A DNA stretch of 64,000 nucleotides from Clostridium muellerianum (lineage in GTDB: Bacteria; Bacillota; Clostridia; Clostridiales; Clostridiaceae): positions 1-64,000 of the forward strand of contig NZ_JABBNI010000063.1 of NCBI RefSeq assembly GCF_012926525.1, written 5' to 3'. Made by a program: the position numbers and the translations under genes. A model generated the notes under the pieces. That model searched no databases. It saw only the letters and a list, made by a program, of their open reading frames with translations, and had not been told where the DNA came from. Shown piece after piece: positions 27,448 through 36,357 of the stretch. Every line of letters starts with the position of its first letter. Positions within the stretch are counted from its first letter, which is position 1.

Positions 27448-29583
27448 TTAACTAAACAAGGATACCATTACCAGTGTAAGAGTGCTTACAAGTTTTATTA
27501 GCACATGTATTGATGGTCCCGCAGTATCTTTAAATGGATCACCTACAGTATCACCAACAACAGCTCCCTTGTGAGTTTCTGATTTCTTTCCTCCGAAATT
27601 TCCAAGCTCTATAAACTTCTTAGCATTGTCCCAAGCACCACCACCGTTATTTAAAAACAATGCCATAATTACTCCAGTTATAGTACATATCATTAAAAAT
27701 CCTGCACCAGCTTCTTTACCTAAAATTACACCAACTAAAATCGGAGCAGTTATAGGTATAATTCCTGGTAATATCATTTCTTTTAATGCACCCTTAGCAA
27801 CTATATCAACACAGTTTGCATAATCTGGTTTTGCAGTTCCTTCCATTATGCCAGGTATTTCTTTAAATTGTCTTCTAACTTCTAAAATAACATACTGAGC
27901 AGCTTTTCCTACTGAACGTATAGCTGCTGAAGAAAAAATAAAAACTACCATAGCTCCTAAAAAAGCTCCTATAAACACCTCACTTTTCCCTATGTCCACA
28001 GGGAATACAGAATCCAAAGGTCTTCCAAGTATAGTTTTAACTTGTTCTAAATATGCAAAGAATAGTAAAAAGGTAGCCAAAGCTGCTGATCCTACGGCAT
28101 AACCTTTTGTTAAAGCTTTAGTAGTATTGCCACAAGCATCTAATTTGTCTGTTATTAATCTTATTTCATCTGGTGCTCCAGACATTTCTACAATACCACC
28201 AGCGTTGTCTGTAATAGGTCCGAAAGTATCCATAGCAAGTATATACGCACAGCTAGAAAGCATCCCTATGGTAGCTATAGCAATACCATAAAATCCTCCA
28301 TTAGCTATGTTAGGTAGTGCATATTCTCCTAATTTATAGGATGCAAATATTGCTATTGAAACAGCTAAAACAGGAAGTGCTGTAGATTCCATGCCCACCG
28401 ATACCCCTGTAATTATATTGGTAGCTGCTCCTGTTTTTGAAGCTTCTGCAATGGATTTAACAGGTCTATATTTATAAGAAGTATAATAATCTGTAATTAA
28501 CACAAATATATAACTTAACGCTATTCCACTAAAAGCACATAAATATAAATAAAAACATTTTATATTTCCACCATTAGGTAAATTACCTGAAAACATAGAC
28601 TTAATAATAAAATATATAAATATTAAATTTAATATTGTAGTAACTAAATACCCTCTATATAGTGCAGTCATAGGATTATCTGTATTATCATCGGCTTTAA
28701 CAAAGAATAATCCAATTATAGAAGATACGATACCTACACTTGCTGTTACCAGCGGAAACAAAATTCCTTTCCAACCAAAAACAGGATACAATGCAACTCC
28801 AAGTATCATAGCACCTATATTCTCTGCTGCAGTAGATTCAAAAAGATCTGCACCTCTTCCTGCACAATCACCTACGTTATCACCAACTAAATCTGCTATA
28901 ACTGCTGGGTTTCTTGGATCATCTTCTGGTATACCTGCTTCTACCTTACCAACTAAGTCAGCACCTACATCAGCTGCTTTTGTATATATACCTCCTCCTA
29001 ATTGAGCAAAAAGAGCTACAAAGGATGCTCCAAAACCAAATCCAACTATTAAGGAAGGCGCTTCCTTTATCAAAATATCATTATTCGACATTCCACCATA
29101 AATTAAAAATAATATAGTTACTCCTAAAAGAGAAAGCGAAGTAACTGCAAGTCCTGTAACAGCCCCTCCCCTAAGTGCTATAGTAAGCGCTGAGTTTAAT
29201 CCCTTTTTAGCACCAGCTGCAGCACGTATATTTGAGTGAACTGCCATATACATTCCTATATATCCTGAAAGCCCTGAACACAACGCACCAGTTATAAAAG
29301 CAATTCCAACATGTCCTGCATATCTAAAAGCTATATTAGAACCTTTAGATAAATTACCAAAATAGTTTGCAATAATAATTAATAAGACAGTTATAAGTGC
29401 CAAAGAAAATATAGTTTTATATTGTCTTTTTATAAATGCCATAGCACCTTCTTTAATGGCATTTGATATATTTTGCATTTGTTCGCTTCCCTTTTCTTGT
29501 GAAAATATATACTTAACAAGAAAAAGTATTACCACTATGGAAATAAGTATGGAGAAAAAAATAAGAAATAAATATGAACTCAT
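27448..29583 (-). CDS. hppA: Membrane-bound proton-pumping pyrophosphatase
   Basis: 711 aa with about 16 membrane segments, full family length. Substrate motifs are present: GGGIYTKAADVGADLVGKVE, then DDPRNPAVIADLVGDNVGDC, and near the C-terminus GDTVGDPFKDTAGPS. It couples pyrophosphate hydrolysis to ion transport across the cytoplasmic membrane. The potassium-selectivity region reads GNTTKALTKGYAVGSA, i.e. Lys and Thr where K+-dependent enzymes have Ala and Gly, which by family rules marks a K+-independent H+ pump. Good GGAGG site. Monocistronic with its own terminator. In a fermenter it would recover energy from biosynthetic pyrophosphate. Confidence 0.95.
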   Translation of the reverse strand: MSSYLFLIFFSILISIVVILFLVKYIFSQEKGSEQMQNISNAIKEGAMAFIKRQYKTIFSLALITVLLIIIANYFGNLSKGSNIAFRYAGHVGIAFITGALCSGLSGYIGMYMAVHSNIRAAAGAKKGLNSALTIALRGGAVTGLAVTSLSLLGVTILFLIYGGMSNNDILIKEAPSLIVGFGFGASFVALFAQLGGGIYTKAADVGADLVGKVEAGIPEDDPRNPAVIADLVGDNVGDCAGRGADLFESTAAENIGAMILGVALYPVFGWKGILFPLVTASVGIVSSIIGLFFVKADDNTDNPMTALYRGYLVTTILNLIFIYFIIKSMFSGNLPNGGNIKCFYLYLCAFSGIALSYIFVLITDYYTSYKYRPVKSIAEASKTGAATNIITGVSVGMESTALPVLAVSIAIFASYKLGEYALPNIANGGFYGIAIATIGMLSSCAYILAMDTFGPITDNAGGIVEMSGAPDEIRLITDKLDACGNTTKALTKGYAVGSAALATFLLFFAYLEQVKTILGRPLDSVFPVDIGKSEVFIGAFLGAMVVFIFSSAAIRSVGKAAQYVILEVRRQFKEIPGIMEGTAKPDYANCVDIVAKGALKEMILPGIIPITAPILVGVILGKEAGAGFLMICTITGVIMALFLNNGGGAWDNAKKFIELGNFGGKKSETHKGAVVGDTVGDPFKDTAGPSIHVLIKLVSTLTLVMVSLFS

Positions 29584-29835
29584 ATTAATAACCTCCTTCT
29601 TATATCAAGTGTAATAACAATATATTTATTTACCTTTAAGGGTATAATAATCTTCCAAAAAATTCAAGTAGACCATTTCCTATTTTTACCACATAATAGT
29701 GTGTTACATGATAATATTTTAACTTTTATACATAAATCGTAAAATATCTTTTTTCTTTTAATCATCAGAATAAGTTTAAAAATCATATGCTCAATACATT
29801 TTTTAATCTCCTAATTTAATATAATAATCATACAC

Positions 29836-29885
29836 AAAAAGGGCTATCTCAAAATGCGTATATACACATTCTGAGAAGCCCTTTT
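29836..29885. terminator. Terminator after SLAP copy B
   Basis: Long hairpin: AAAAAGGGCT (29836-29845) pairs with AGCCCTTTT (29877-29885), extended by TCTCA/TGAGA. The remainder of 29584-29835 is AT-rich upstream DNA of hppA; I see no gene there. Confidence 0.8.
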
Positions 29886-29906
29886 CCACAATATAATTTA
29901 AAACTT

Positions 29907-30710
29907 TTATTCATAAACAACTTTCCATTTATCTTTTTTCATTACTTCATCAGCGCTTAAATTGGTTTCAAAAGCCAAATTACACATTCTAGCTTTCATT
30001 GGACTTACCACAAAATTATTCAAATTAAAATTTCCATTAACTAGTATATTATCATTTTCATCCCTAATTGTTATAGGTATTTGTTCTATTTTTACCGACC
30101 TTTTTATAGAATTTCTTATTACAATAGTTACTACTATATTATTATTTTTTTGCACATTTATACTAAAAGTTGATATACTAAGATTTCCACCTTCTATTTT
30201 AGGAAGGTCTTCAAGAAATTTGTCAAATTCTCCTTTAAAATTCTGGAATTCTTCTGGAAAATTCTCAAATTCAAATTTTGCATAATTTACAGCTTTTATA
30301 TTTTTCTCAAAAAGAATTTTACAATCCTGTGTAGAAAACTTTTTCATATCCACACAGGATTTTTCGAAATAAAGTTTCCACGGTCTTGCACCACCCGTTG
30401 GAATATCACCCATTTCTCTTAAATCAAATCTTTTAGAAGCCACTATTTCTTTTTTTGAATTTATCATAACTAAAGATACATATTCAAAATTAATATTTGT
30501 AGGTAATCCATTTCTAAAATATACTTTAGCCTCTATTTCATCTCCATCATCAAAAGTATAAACTGTAGATATATTTATATCATTTTCTTTTATAGGCTCA
30601 AATCCTGAAATTTCTTCATTCATAATATCTTTTTGTACATCTGATACTATAGCTTCAAATCTTTCTGGCAATGATAATTCAATTTTTACATTTTGTTTTT
30701 CTTCTGACAT
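29907..30710 (-). CDS. SLAP-domain protein, two repeats (copy B)
   Basis: 267 aa, paralogous to 23911-24798. After a short polar N-terminus with SDVQKDIMNEEI, two SLAP-like domains follow (about 42-150 and 165-267). The first has INISTVYTFDDGDEIEAKVY and ARPWKLYFEKS; the second has LSISTFSINVQKNNNIVVTI and ends MKKDKWKVVYE. There is no signal peptide. It lies divergently from the CWB2 surface protein at 30898, sharing a 187-bp intergenic region, which suggests a link to surface-layer biology but does not prove it. GGAGGTAT site; own terminator. Confidence 0.8.
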   Translation of the reverse strand: MSEEKQNVKIELSLPERFEAIVSDVQKDIMNEEISGFEPIKENDINISTVYTFDDGDEIEAKVYFRNGLPTNINFEYVSLVMINSKKEIVASKRFDLREMGDIPTGGARPWKLYFEKSCVDMKKFSTQDCKILFEKNIKAVNYAKFEFENFPEEFQNFKGEFDKFLEDLPKIEGGNLSISTFSINVQKNNNIVVTIVIRNSIKRSVKIEQIPITIRDENDNILVNGNFNLNNFVVSPMKARMCNLAFETNLSADEVMKKDKWKVVYE

Positions 30711-30897
30711 GCTATACCTCCACTTTTCTTAATATAATCTAAGTATACCACATATTAATAATTTTATATCATTGATTTGCCATTTTTAGTATACATACCT
30801 TGTAGAAAATGCTCAACTTTTACTATATAATTAGTAACATAATATAATATTTATGATAAGAAAATTTTATAATAAAATCTGGGGAGGATTATTTAAT

Positions 30898-32166
30898 ATG
30901 AATAATAAAACTAAAATAGCAGCTTTAGCAAGCACTGCTTTAACAGCACTAGTTTTAGCTACAGCTTTTAATTCAGCAAATGTTTCTGCAGCAGCAGGTT
31001 CAGTTTCAAGAACTAGTGGAGCAGACAGATATGCAACAGCTTCTCAAGTAGCTACAAAAAACTGGACTACTTCTGATAATATAGTATTAGTATCTGGAGA
31101 AGGTTATGCAGATGCTGTAAGTGCTTCTGCCTTAGCAAAAAAACTAAATGCACCTATACTTTTAACTCCAGCAAAGAACCTAGATTCTAAAACTAGTGAA
31201 GCTTTAAATACATTAAAGCCTAAAAACATTTACGTTGTAGGGGGAAATGCTTCTGTTTCAAAAGAAATTAGAAATTCCTTAAAAAGTAACTATAACCTTA
31301 TAGAACTTTCTGGAACTGATAGATATGCAACTAATGCAGCAGTAGCTGAAAAACTTGTAGAATTAGGAGTTGATCCAGCTAATGTTATGATGGTAGGGGG
31401 AGAAGGTTTTTCAGATGCCTTATCTGTGGCTCCTGTAGCTGCTTCAAAAGGACAAATACTTCTACTTGGAATGAATGATGCTAATTATATAAAGCCTGTA
31501 ACTGATTTTATAAAAAGTCATAAATCCGTAGTAACTGTAGTGGGAACAATTAATGTAATAAATAACGATATTTATACTGCTATTAACGGCGCTAACAGAA
31601 TAAATGGTGGTAAGGATAGATTTGATACAAACTTAAAAGTACTAGATGCCTTTAAATCTGATTTAAAAATGGACAAGGCTTATATAGCAAATGCTAGTGG
31701 AGACGGTTATGCAGATGCTTTAGTAGCATCTGCTTTAGCTGGTAACGCATCTGCACCTCTTGTAATTGTAGATAATGAAAATTCTTCAGCTACAGCAAGT
31801 GCAATTGACTACTTAAAATCAAATATAACTTCAACTACAGATCTTCAAGTTGTAGGCGGTTCAGGTGTTGTCTCAGAAAATACAATATCTAAAATAAATG
31901 CTGTAGTTCCAACAACTCAAACTCCACCTGTAACTACAGCACCAACTGTGGATATGACTACTGTAACATGCCGTAATCCAATAGATAACTTTTCAACAGC
32001 AGTAACATTCAAATTAACTGGAACAGATGCTGAAAATTACACAGTAACTGTAAAAGGTAAGACTGCTGCATATTATTCATCAACTAAATTATTTGGAGTA
32101 ATGCTTGATAATAAAGTAGTCTCAACAGATCTTAAAGCTTCAGATTTTGTAATTACACATAAGTAA
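30898..32166 (+). CDS. Cell-wall-binding (CWB2) surface protein
   Basis: 422 aa from ATG 30898, correctly spaced after GGGGAGGATT; the frame is open to 30853 without a site. A signal peptide ends near ANVSAAA. Three CWB2 repeats (about residues 35-330) each start near SGxxRYATxxxVA or KDRFDTNLKVL and contain the GEGYADAVSASALA/GDGYADALVASALA motif; the trimer of these domains anchors clostridial proteins to anionic wall polymers. After a Pro/Thr linker comes a small C-terminal domain of about 75 residues (TFKLTGTDAENYTVTVKG) similar to the end of the protein encoded next. It is exported and non-covalently wall-bound. Ends in a strong terminator. Confidence 0.93.
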   Translation: MNNKTKIAALASTALTALVLATAFNSANVSAAAGSVSRTSGADRYATASQVATKNWTTSDNIVLVSGEGYADAVSASALAKKLNAPILLTPAKNLDSKTSEALNTLKPKNIYVVGGNASVSKEIRNSLKSNYNLIELSGTDRYATNAAVAEKLVELGVDPANVMMVGGEGFSDALSVAPVAASKGQILLLGMNDANYIKPVTDFIKSHKSVVTVVGTINVINNDIYTAINGANRINGGKDRFDTNLKVLDAFKSDLKMDKAYIANASGDGYADALVASALAGNASAPLVIVDNENSSATASAIDYLKSNITSTTDLQVVGGSGVVSENTISKINAVVPTTQTPPVTTAPTVDMTTVTCRNPIDNFSTAVTFKLTGTDAENYTVTVKGKTAAYYSSTKLFGVMLDNKVVSTDLKASDFVITHK

Positions 32167-32194
32167 ATACTATATAAGTTTAATATATACTATT

Positions 32195-32240
32195 AAAGAA
32201 AAGGAAAGAATAAATTTTTATACATTCTTTCCTTTTCTTT
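32195..32240. terminator. Terminator after the small CWB2 gene
   Basis: Perfect 17-bp stem (AAAGAAAAGGAAAGAAT at 32195-32211, complement 32224-32240), 12-nt loop, followed by T-rich DNA. Confidence 0.85.
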
Positions 32241-32322
32241 TAATCTATTATTTGACTATATAAACCTATTATGTTAAATTTAAATTTGTGAAATTTATTT
32301 TTTTATCTTGGAGGTTTGAAAA

Positions 32323-33201
32323 ATGAAAAAAAAAGTTATACTAATAGTTGTATTAGTTGTATGCGTGCTATGTATAGGTTTATTTGCCTTTAATAAAAGT
32401 AAACAACAAAAAAGCACTACTTCTTCAATGAATGGTACAAACTCTCAATTTAGAGTTAAGGCTGCTTTTGCGGATATAGACACTGATATGATAATACAGG
32501 ATGCAGATTTAAAAGATGATGATCCTAATGCAGATTATGTATTTATAACTTTCACCAATGCTGTATCCGATACTAAAAAAAGCGATAGTACAAATCCATT
32601 TAACATAAAAAATTATAAGTTAGATGGAAAAAATTTACCTGATAAATCTAAAGTAGTTCAAGAGAAGGATTATAATTACAAAGTTACAATAGTATTACCT
32701 AATGGATATCTTAAAGGGGCTAACTCTAATCATTCATTAGAAATATCAAAGGACTTAAAAAGCAAAAATGGATTAAATATAACTGGAGATTTAAGTTTAA
32801 AATTACCTTATAGTAAGTCTGAAGATAGTACTTCAACCAAAACTGAATCTAAAAATACAAAAGATACTTCAAACTCAACTAAATCATCAAATTCTAGCAA
32901 TGGTTCTAGTAACTCTGCTAAACCTGTTACTTCTGAAGAAAAAGCTGCCATTGCTAAAAATAATGAAAATATGCCAAAATACACAGTTGAAATTATGAAG
33001 ACTATACCAATGACTACAATAATATTAGTTAAATTAGACACACCAACTCCTGAAAACTATAAAGTATCTATTACCGGAGTTAATCTTCAAATAAAAACTA
33101 ATAAAGAAGGCAAAAAAGTATTTGTAAATAGCGTGGATAAAGAATATGAATTAGATGAAGTTAAACAACTTATAAAAATTGAAAAAGTAAATCAAAAATA
33201 G
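32323..33201 (+). CDS. Membrane-anchored or secreted protein with Ser/Thr linker
   Basis: 292 aa. An N-terminal hydrophobic segment (residues 4-23) without a clear cleavage site suggests a membrane anchor. Residues 45-165 form an extracellular, Ig-like domain (YVFITFTNAVSD, then FNIKNYKLDGKNLPDKS), similar in style to the Ig repeats of the large CWB2 protein. A low-complexity linker rich in Ser, Thr, Lys and Asn (about 168-205) leads to a C-terminal domain (TTIILVKLDTPTPENYKVSI) that resembles the C-terminus of the CWB2 protein encoded just upstream. GGAGG site at good spacing. Function unknown; probably a surface partner of that protein. Confidence 0.78.
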   Translation: MKKKVILIVVLVVCVLCIGLFAFNKSKQQKSTTSSMNGTNSQFRVKAAFADIDTDMIIQDADLKDDDPNADYVFITFTNAVSDTKKSDSTNPFNIKNYKLDGKNLPDKSKVVQEKDYNYKVTIVLPNGYLKGANSNHSLEISKDLKSKNGLNITGDLSLKLPYSKSEDSTSTKTESKNTKDTSNSTKSSNSSNGSSNSAKPVTSEEKAAIAKNNENMPKYTVEIMKTIPMTTIILVKLDTPTPENYKVSITGVNLQIKTNKEGKKVFVNSVDKEYELDEVKQLIKIEKVNQK

Positions 33202-33242
33202 TTAAAAAGCAGGATATATAAATTTTATATCCTGCTTTTTAA
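33202..33242. terminator. Bidirectional terminator at 33.2 kb
   Basis: 17-bp stem (33202-33218 and 33226-33242; core AAAAAGCAGGATATA), short loop, shared by the convergent genes ending at 33201 and 33245. Confidence 0.85.
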
Positions 33243-33244
33243 AA

Positions 33245-33718
33245 TTACTCTATTCCATCTAAATCAAAGTTCTCATCACTAGTACTATCGACTGGCTGAA
33301 CTGTTCCAGAGTTATTTTTTAATTTTAAAGTGCTTAAAGTTTCAGTTGGTGTTGATGGATTCTCCATAAAAGAGACAAAATCGAAGTTAAGATTATTCAT
33401 CATTTTAGAAAGTGCTTCACTTTGTATAGCACTATTAGGCACATATACATTTCTTGAATTATCAAAATAAGCTTCTATACTAGTTTTATTGTTCATAAAG
33501 TGACTATACAGAGCACCTTCAACAGTATCCCCCATATAGTAACTTGCTGCAGACTGTTTTAATTCATCATAATTATACTCATACTTACTGCCATCACTTG
33601 TAGCTATAACTATTGCACTTGCTTTTGCAGAAACTTGTCCAGCATTAATTACTGAAAAAATCATAAATCCGCACAAAAATAACATGGTGGTTAAAAAATA
33701 AACTTTCTTTTCTTTCAT
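33245..33718 (-). CDS. Secreted protein of unknown function
   Basis: 157 aa. A signal peptide (MKEKKVYFLTTMLFLCGFMI) ends near QVSAKA. The mature part contains DGSKYEYNYDELKQSAASYY and a proline/serine/threonine-rich, acidic C-terminus ending NFDLDGIE. I recognise no domain. It lies between the surface-protein genes and the export cluster, with an AGGAGG site and a shared bidirectional terminator. Possibly another envelope-associated protein. Confidence 0.72.
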   Translation of the reverse strand: MKEKKVYFLTTMLFLCGFMIFSVINAGQVSAKASAIVIATSDGSKYEYNYDELKQSAASYYMGDTVEGALYSHFMNNKTSIEAYFDNSRNVYVPNSAIQSEALSKMMNNLNFDFVSFMENPSTPTETLSTLKLKNNSGTVQPVDSTSDENFDLDGIE

Positions 33719-33905
33719 AATTTCCTCCTAATAGTTTAAATTCATTTATTAACGATAAAACAAATACCCTATATAAAATTTTATCGTTATATTTATATAT
33801 CTCTTTATATATATAATACTAAACTTTTTTTATAATTTCACTACTTTACTACAAAATTTTATTCTGTTATTAATGTTGACTCGTTCAAAAATTTTTTATA
33901 AAAAA

Positions 33906-33933
33906 ACCTACAGCATTTTAACAAAAGCTATAG
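33906..33933. terminator. Probable terminator after the ABC-2 operon
   Basis: Stem CCTACAGC (33906-33913) and GCTATAGG (33926-33933) with one mismatch and A-rich DNA on the left. Confidence 0.5.
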
Positions 33934-33985
33934 GCATTTTCAACTTATTAAATTATTTATTATTAAATTAATGTACCAACAATGT

Positions 33986-35170
33986 TTATGCTGCTTCTTT
34001 TTTAACCTCTGAAAACTTTTTATACATATATTTATATACTACAATTTTAATTATATACAATGCAACTCCTATAGGCAGCCACACTAATGCATAATGAATT
34101 CCTTGCTGTATATATGGTCTTAGAAAGTCTATATTTGCACCCTTTAAGCTTATTACCCTTAAAGGATCAGCTACATATATAACAGGCCATATAGTCTTAA
34201 CAACATGACTAAATCCATTTGACATCATATACTCAGGCCATGAATACCCTGCTGTAAGGAATGTAGGCACAGACAAACACATAGAAAACCTATTAAAGTC
34301 TGCAACCTTATTGAAAATTACAGAAAGTATAAAGGATACCCCAGTAAGATCTATAATAAGTATAGTCATTAACCTAAAATAGTTAGGCACAGTTCCCCTA
34401 AGAGGCATGTTAAAATATCTTCCTGCACAATACAAGCATAGTATAAACCCTATATAAGCACATAACATAGCTAAAACTATCCTTGAACAAATAACAACCA
34501 CCTTTTTAATTCCTTTTTTTGATCGAAGTTTCATTTTTATTATATTAGGTTTTTCTGTAATTAAAATAGGTGTTATTACTGCTAAATAAGTCTGTTGTAT
34601 TAAAATCGCTATAAGACCATAAATTAAATACTTTCCATAGCATAATTGAGGGTCATATAATATACGTTCAGTAAAAGATAAAGAACTAACTGACTGCTGA
34701 GCCAAATAAGGTATCATATTGTTTCCTTCCAGTACATTAAGTTGAATTTTTGCATTTAAAGTATTTAATATGGCACTTCCATAGGATAATGCATTATTAC
34801 CTATAACTATATTTGTTTCATCTATTAGCAATATAGTTTTGGGAGCCTTCATTTCTACTACATCTTTACCAAAGTTTTTCGGTATAATAATAGCTGCTTG
34901 AACTTTTCCTGACTTTATCTTTTCATTAATATCATCATAGGACTGAGCATGGTAATTAACCTTAAAACCTGGATGATCTTCAAATTGCCTTACAATAGTT
35001 TGGGATGTAGATGAATTATCTAAATCTAAAACGCCAAAAGGTATTTGTTCAACAAATACCTTGCTGAATACTAAACAGAAAACCCAGGTGAAGAAAATAG
35101 GTAAAAGTACAAGAATTGCAACATTTTTTACTTTTGCAACTGTAACTTTAACAAGTTCTTGTTTATTCAT
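33986..35170 (-). CDS. ABC-2 type export permease (second of pair)
   Basis: 394 aa with the ABC-2 permease layout: one N-terminal membrane segment (about 17-37), a large extracytoplasmic domain (about 40-180, with IPFGVLDLDNSSTSQTIVRQ), then five or more membrane segments. It is a relative of the upstream gene and overlaps it by 4 nt (ATGA), so the two are translationally coupled and probably form a heterodimer. With the HlyD-like gene this matches the YbhG/YbhS/YbhR arrangement, but the ATPase (YbhF equivalent) is missing from the cluster. Substrate unknown. Confidence 0.88.
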   Translation of the reverse strand: MNKQELVKVTVAKVKNVAILVLLPIFFTWVFCLVFSKVFVEQIPFGVLDLDNSSTSQTIVRQFEDHPGFKVNYHAQSYDDINEKIKSGKVQAAIIIPKNFGKDVVEMKAPKTILLIDETNIVIGNNALSYGSAILNTLNAKIQLNVLEGNNMIPYLAQQSVSSLSFTERILYDPQLCYGKYLIYGLIAILIQQTYLAVITPILITEKPNIIKMKLRSKKGIKKVVVICSRIVLAMLCAYIGFILCLYCAGRYFNMPLRGTVPNYFRLMTILIIDLTGVSFILSVIFNKVADFNRFSMCLSVPTFLTAGYSWPEYMMSNGFSHVVKTIWPVIYVADPLRVISLKGANIDFLRPYIQQGIHYALVWLPIGVALYIIKIVVYKYMYKKFSEVKKEAA

Positions 35171-36342
35171 ACCTCCACCGCCTCTCCAGTATTCTGTATG
35201 CTGTTTTTCTTATTCTTAATATGATTATATCCACTTTTAACTGCTTTTTTTGTATAGAATATTCCTAATGAAAATACCCACATGCACAGTATAAACTTAA
35301 TAAACCAATTTATCTCTGGATTAATATAATTTGGCCCTATGCCATTTAAAAATATTCTTCTCATAGGTCCTGCATAATGTACAAAGGGAAGAACATTTGA
35401 TAAACTTTGAAAAAATGGTGGCATTGCAAGTAATGGAAAAGTGTATCCTCCAAGTATACTTGTAGGTAAAACCGTTACTGCTCCAATCTGTATTGAAAGT
35501 ATCTTTTGAGTTACAATTAACCTAATTAAAACCCCATAACTTACTATTGCAATACAAAATAATATAGTCAGCAAAACAGTTTCTTTAGTTGTACCTCTAA
35601 AAGGCACTCCAAAATATTTAACCTGTATTCCTAAAGTTATTAAAGTAGAAGCTGCCCCTGCGAGGCCTCCTAAAATAGTCTTAATCCATATGCTTACATA
35701 ATGTTTTTCCTTTCTAACCAGGTCTGCACCTAACATTACAAAACATACTTGAACAACAGAAATTAACATTCCTATATTTAAAAAGTTACTATAATTTCTA
35801 GCAGGATTGTTTAAAAGCCTGTAATTAAAATACATAGGCAGCATATAGTTTCTAGACACCTCTGGCATTACTCCAAGCTTTCCCTGCATAACCTTCTGTA
35901 TATATCCTGTCTTTATAGATAAAAGTATTTCATCCATTCTAGATTTTGCCGCACTAGTAATTGACATTTGTGATCCATCATAAAATACAAGAACTTTAGG
36001 AGCATTTCCTCCTGTTAAATCCTTTGCAAAAGATTGAGGAATAATAACCCCAACTCTTACTTTATTATTTTCTATTAACTTCTTAACATCATAATCATCC
36101 TGACTATAATCAGTTACATTAAATATTTCATTATTTTTTATTTCCTTAATAAGCATTTGACTATAAGAAGAATTATCATGATCTACAATTATAGTTGGTA
36201 TATTTTTAATTTCTCCCTCACGCATTTCGTTTCCCAAAATAAAACTACATGCAATAGGAATTAAAAATATAAAGAAAATAAAAGTTAAAACTGATTTTAC
36301 TTTTAAGCCTATTTTCATAAAGGTCAGTATTTTATCTTTCAT
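35167..36342 (-). CDS. ABC-2 type export permease (first of pair)
   Basis: 391 aa. One N-terminal membrane segment (about 13-33), an extracytoplasmic domain with IPTIIVDHDNSSYSQMLIKE, then a cluster of membrane helices (about 185-370), as in the ABC2_membrane_3 family. The ribosome site is weak (AAGTGATT), and the gene begins 15 nt after the HlyD-like gene, so it may depend on translational coupling. It forms a pair with 33986-35170. No nucleotide-binding domain is present in the protein. Confidence 0.88.
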   Translation of the reverse strand: MKDKILTFMKIGLKVKSVLTFIFFIFLIPIACSFILGNEMREGEIKNIPTIIVDHDNSSYSQMLIKEIKNNEIFNVTDYSQDDYDVKKLIENNKVRVGVIIPQSFAKDLTGGNAPKVLVFYDGSQMSITSAAKSRMDEILLSIKTGYIQKVMQGKLGVMPEVSRNYMLPMYFNYRLLNNPARNYSNFLNIGMLISVVQVCFVMLGADLVRKEKHYVSIWIKTILGGLAGAASTLITLGIQVKYFGVPFRGTTKETVLLTILFCIAIVSYGVLIRLIVTQKILSIQIGAVTVLPTSILGGYTFPLLAMPPFFQSLSNVLPFVHYAGPMRRIFLNGIGPNYINPEINWFIKFILCMWVFSLGIFYTKKAVKSGYNHIKNKKNSIQNTGEAVEV

Positions 36343-36357
36343 AATAGATTAATCACT

